Below, piece after piece: positions 37,800-39,195 of a DNA stretch of 39,195 nt. Source of the DNA: Perkinsus olseni (taxonomy: Eukaryota; Perkinsozoa; Perkinsida; Perkinsidae); NCBI GenBank assembly GCA_013115135.1, contig JABANP010000493.1, positions 1 to 39,195 of the forward strand, written 5' to 3'. The notes under the pieces were generated by a model. That model saw only the letters and a list, made by a program, of their open reading frames with translations, was not told where the DNA came from and did not search any database. Each line of letters starts with the position of its first letter. Position 1 is the first letter of the stretch. The position numbers were made by a program, and so were the translations under genes.

Positions 37800-39195
37800 A
37801 AGGGAGGCTACTCGCGTGAATAACTACAGTCGGAGGTCAGCGAGAGGCTGGAACAGCGATCGCTTAGCTTTAGCATGAAGATAGCTGCGAAATCGATCAT
37901 CCACCACGCACACCATGAGACAGATGGTTGCCCCCTTTTTACGGGGGTGGCCTGTGGTGTCCAGCCTAGCTCAATCCTGAATCATTCTACAAAGGACTAT
38001 TCAATAGACCGGCTAAAGCCGGTTCGCCACATCAGCTGTGCCACCGTTGTGGTTATATCGTATCATGCTTCTCTTGAGGCTGACGTGACCTGGGGTTCTA
38101 GCAGAAGGAAGGCGCGTGCGCGGTTATCTCAGCTTTGTAAGTGGAGCGTCCCGGCTGGATCCTTGATAGAAGATTCTTCGTGTACACGATGAGCCGGTTG
38201 GAAGATAATCTGTATACAGAGCAAGGCCGGGAAGTACGTGGATCGATATCGCAACCATGAGCACCTTCTTTTTGCAACCTAGCGTGTGTCTCCGGCCGCT
38301 CCGTTTGCATGCGTGCGGTGCACAGCTAGTTCCCTTGAAATAGAGCTGGGAAGGTTTTCTCTGCTCACTTACTCCCGGCTTGCGTTGACTATCAGTGACA
38401 GTGGAGTATTAACGCTTTCATCTGCCATTCGTGTACCTGGTGACGATACCTGTGTAGTGGAGAGTGGTGCACACACCGATCCGTGACGCACTAGCCCTCG
38501 TGGCTAGTTATCCCTAGCTGTACTGATATACTTTTACTCTGTCATAGCCTCTCCGTTATAGCGATGAGCGGTGGCTTCTGCACGTGCGTATCCTTTGGTT
38601 TTGTGAGCGTGCTGGCCCAATTTGCCCACCCTCTGACACCCGGCTAGCTTTACTGGTTGCATCTCTGGACGTGCAATCCACAGCTCTTAGCGGATGACAG
38701 TCCGTCGGCCCAAGATCGGCAGGGAGGGACCGGTCGAGCTGGCGAATCTTGGGTGGGAAGTTGTGATTGAGTTCAAGTTCGCACTCCCTCTGCATGTATC
38801 AATTTCTCAAGTTGAGAATCTCAACTCTTTTTCTCCATTGTGAAGACTTTATACCACAACTCGCGTAACTCTCGCAGCCGAAAGATTATACTAACTTCAA
38901 TTCACGCAAACAGGCATAATAGCGAACGAAAGTGTTTTTCCTCTGTTCATGGGCGACTACTATATTTCGGCCGAGCTCTCGCAGCAAAAGTGCCCATTAT
39001 GCTACGCGCATGGATCCCATGGGACTGGCTTACGAGGCTAAGAGTTATTCTACACTCCATCGCTGCAAGAATATCGCTATAGGCTGATGCAAGACTGTCT
39101 CGGTAGAAGCAACGCTTTATTGGGTGTATAGGCTCGAGTGACTGCACAGATGATGGTTCGAACATCCTCGCCTCCGTGACAGAGCTGAGGAGACA
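37800..39195. other. Right end of the window, no firm gene
   Basis: Short ORFs only. The one at 38286-38486 (+) has no recognisable domain. A B-box-like GGTTCGAACATCC is at 39155-39167 (+), another possible tRNA fragment. Confidence 0.5.

Noticed and set aside
38286..38486. 66-aa + strand ORF
   Set aside because: No domain, no start context or paralog evidence.
1..39195. CRISPR array, rRNA, riboswitch
   Set aside because: No regularly spaced identical repeats, no rRNA core sequences, no recognisable riboswitch.

Overview
The window looks like nuclear DNA of a Perkinsus-type alveolate protist (inference). The grounds are intron-dense genes on the + strand with many introns near 50 nt, lineage-specific secreted protein families in small clusters, an LTR retrotransposon, and a RAP-domain/helical-repeat protein of the kind expanded in alveolates. 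Nothing bacterial is present: no operons, no Shine-Dalgarno sites, no CRISPR.

Layout. (1) 1-7523: an LTR retrotransposon on the - strand with identical LTRs. It has a Gag ending in an RRM-like domain, a -1 frameshift signal (GGGAAAC, 7-nt spacer, 12-bp stem), protease, reverse transcriptase, RNase H and a DD35E integrase. RNase H is broken by a frameshift and by a 1042-bp block bounded by 7-bp direct repeats. The gag start codon lies inside the 5' LTR and the primer-binding site lies inside gag coding sequence. (2) 7.5-17 kb: three paralogous genes for secreted proteins of 445, 676 and 669 aa, with shared flanking blocks. A degenerate 13-bp palindromic repeat field lies between the second and third. 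(3) 17.8-27.1 kb: three multi-exon genes on the + strand: an unrecognised gene, a lysophosphatidic acid acyltransferase, and a RAP-domain protein. (4) 27.5-29.4 kb: a tandem pair of small secreted proteins whose duplication unit runs up to the start of the next gene. (5) 29.4-36.0 kb: EFL1, the ribosome-maturation GTPase, in many exons. (6) 36.1-37.8 kb: a tRNA-Thr(UGU) on the - strand, an orphan exon and another secreted protein gene on the - strand. (7) 37.8-39.2 kb: nothing firm.

The main discovery candidate is that introns of the unrecognised gene, the acyltransferase, the RAP gene and EFL1 repeatedly carry the T-arm (GGTTCGANTCC-like B-box) half of tRNA genes, in either orientation. In several cases the fragment abuts or supplies a splice site. 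I count about 20 such sites between 13.2 and 39.2 kb and none before that. Exon borders are fixed by protein-family homology, so several of these introns are well delimited (47, 51, 76, 101, 111, 121 nt). This looks like tRNA-fragment-derived introns (introner-like). The clean tRNA-Thr copy at 36.1 kb already has GTAAGT next to its 3' end and CTTCAG in its anticodon arm.
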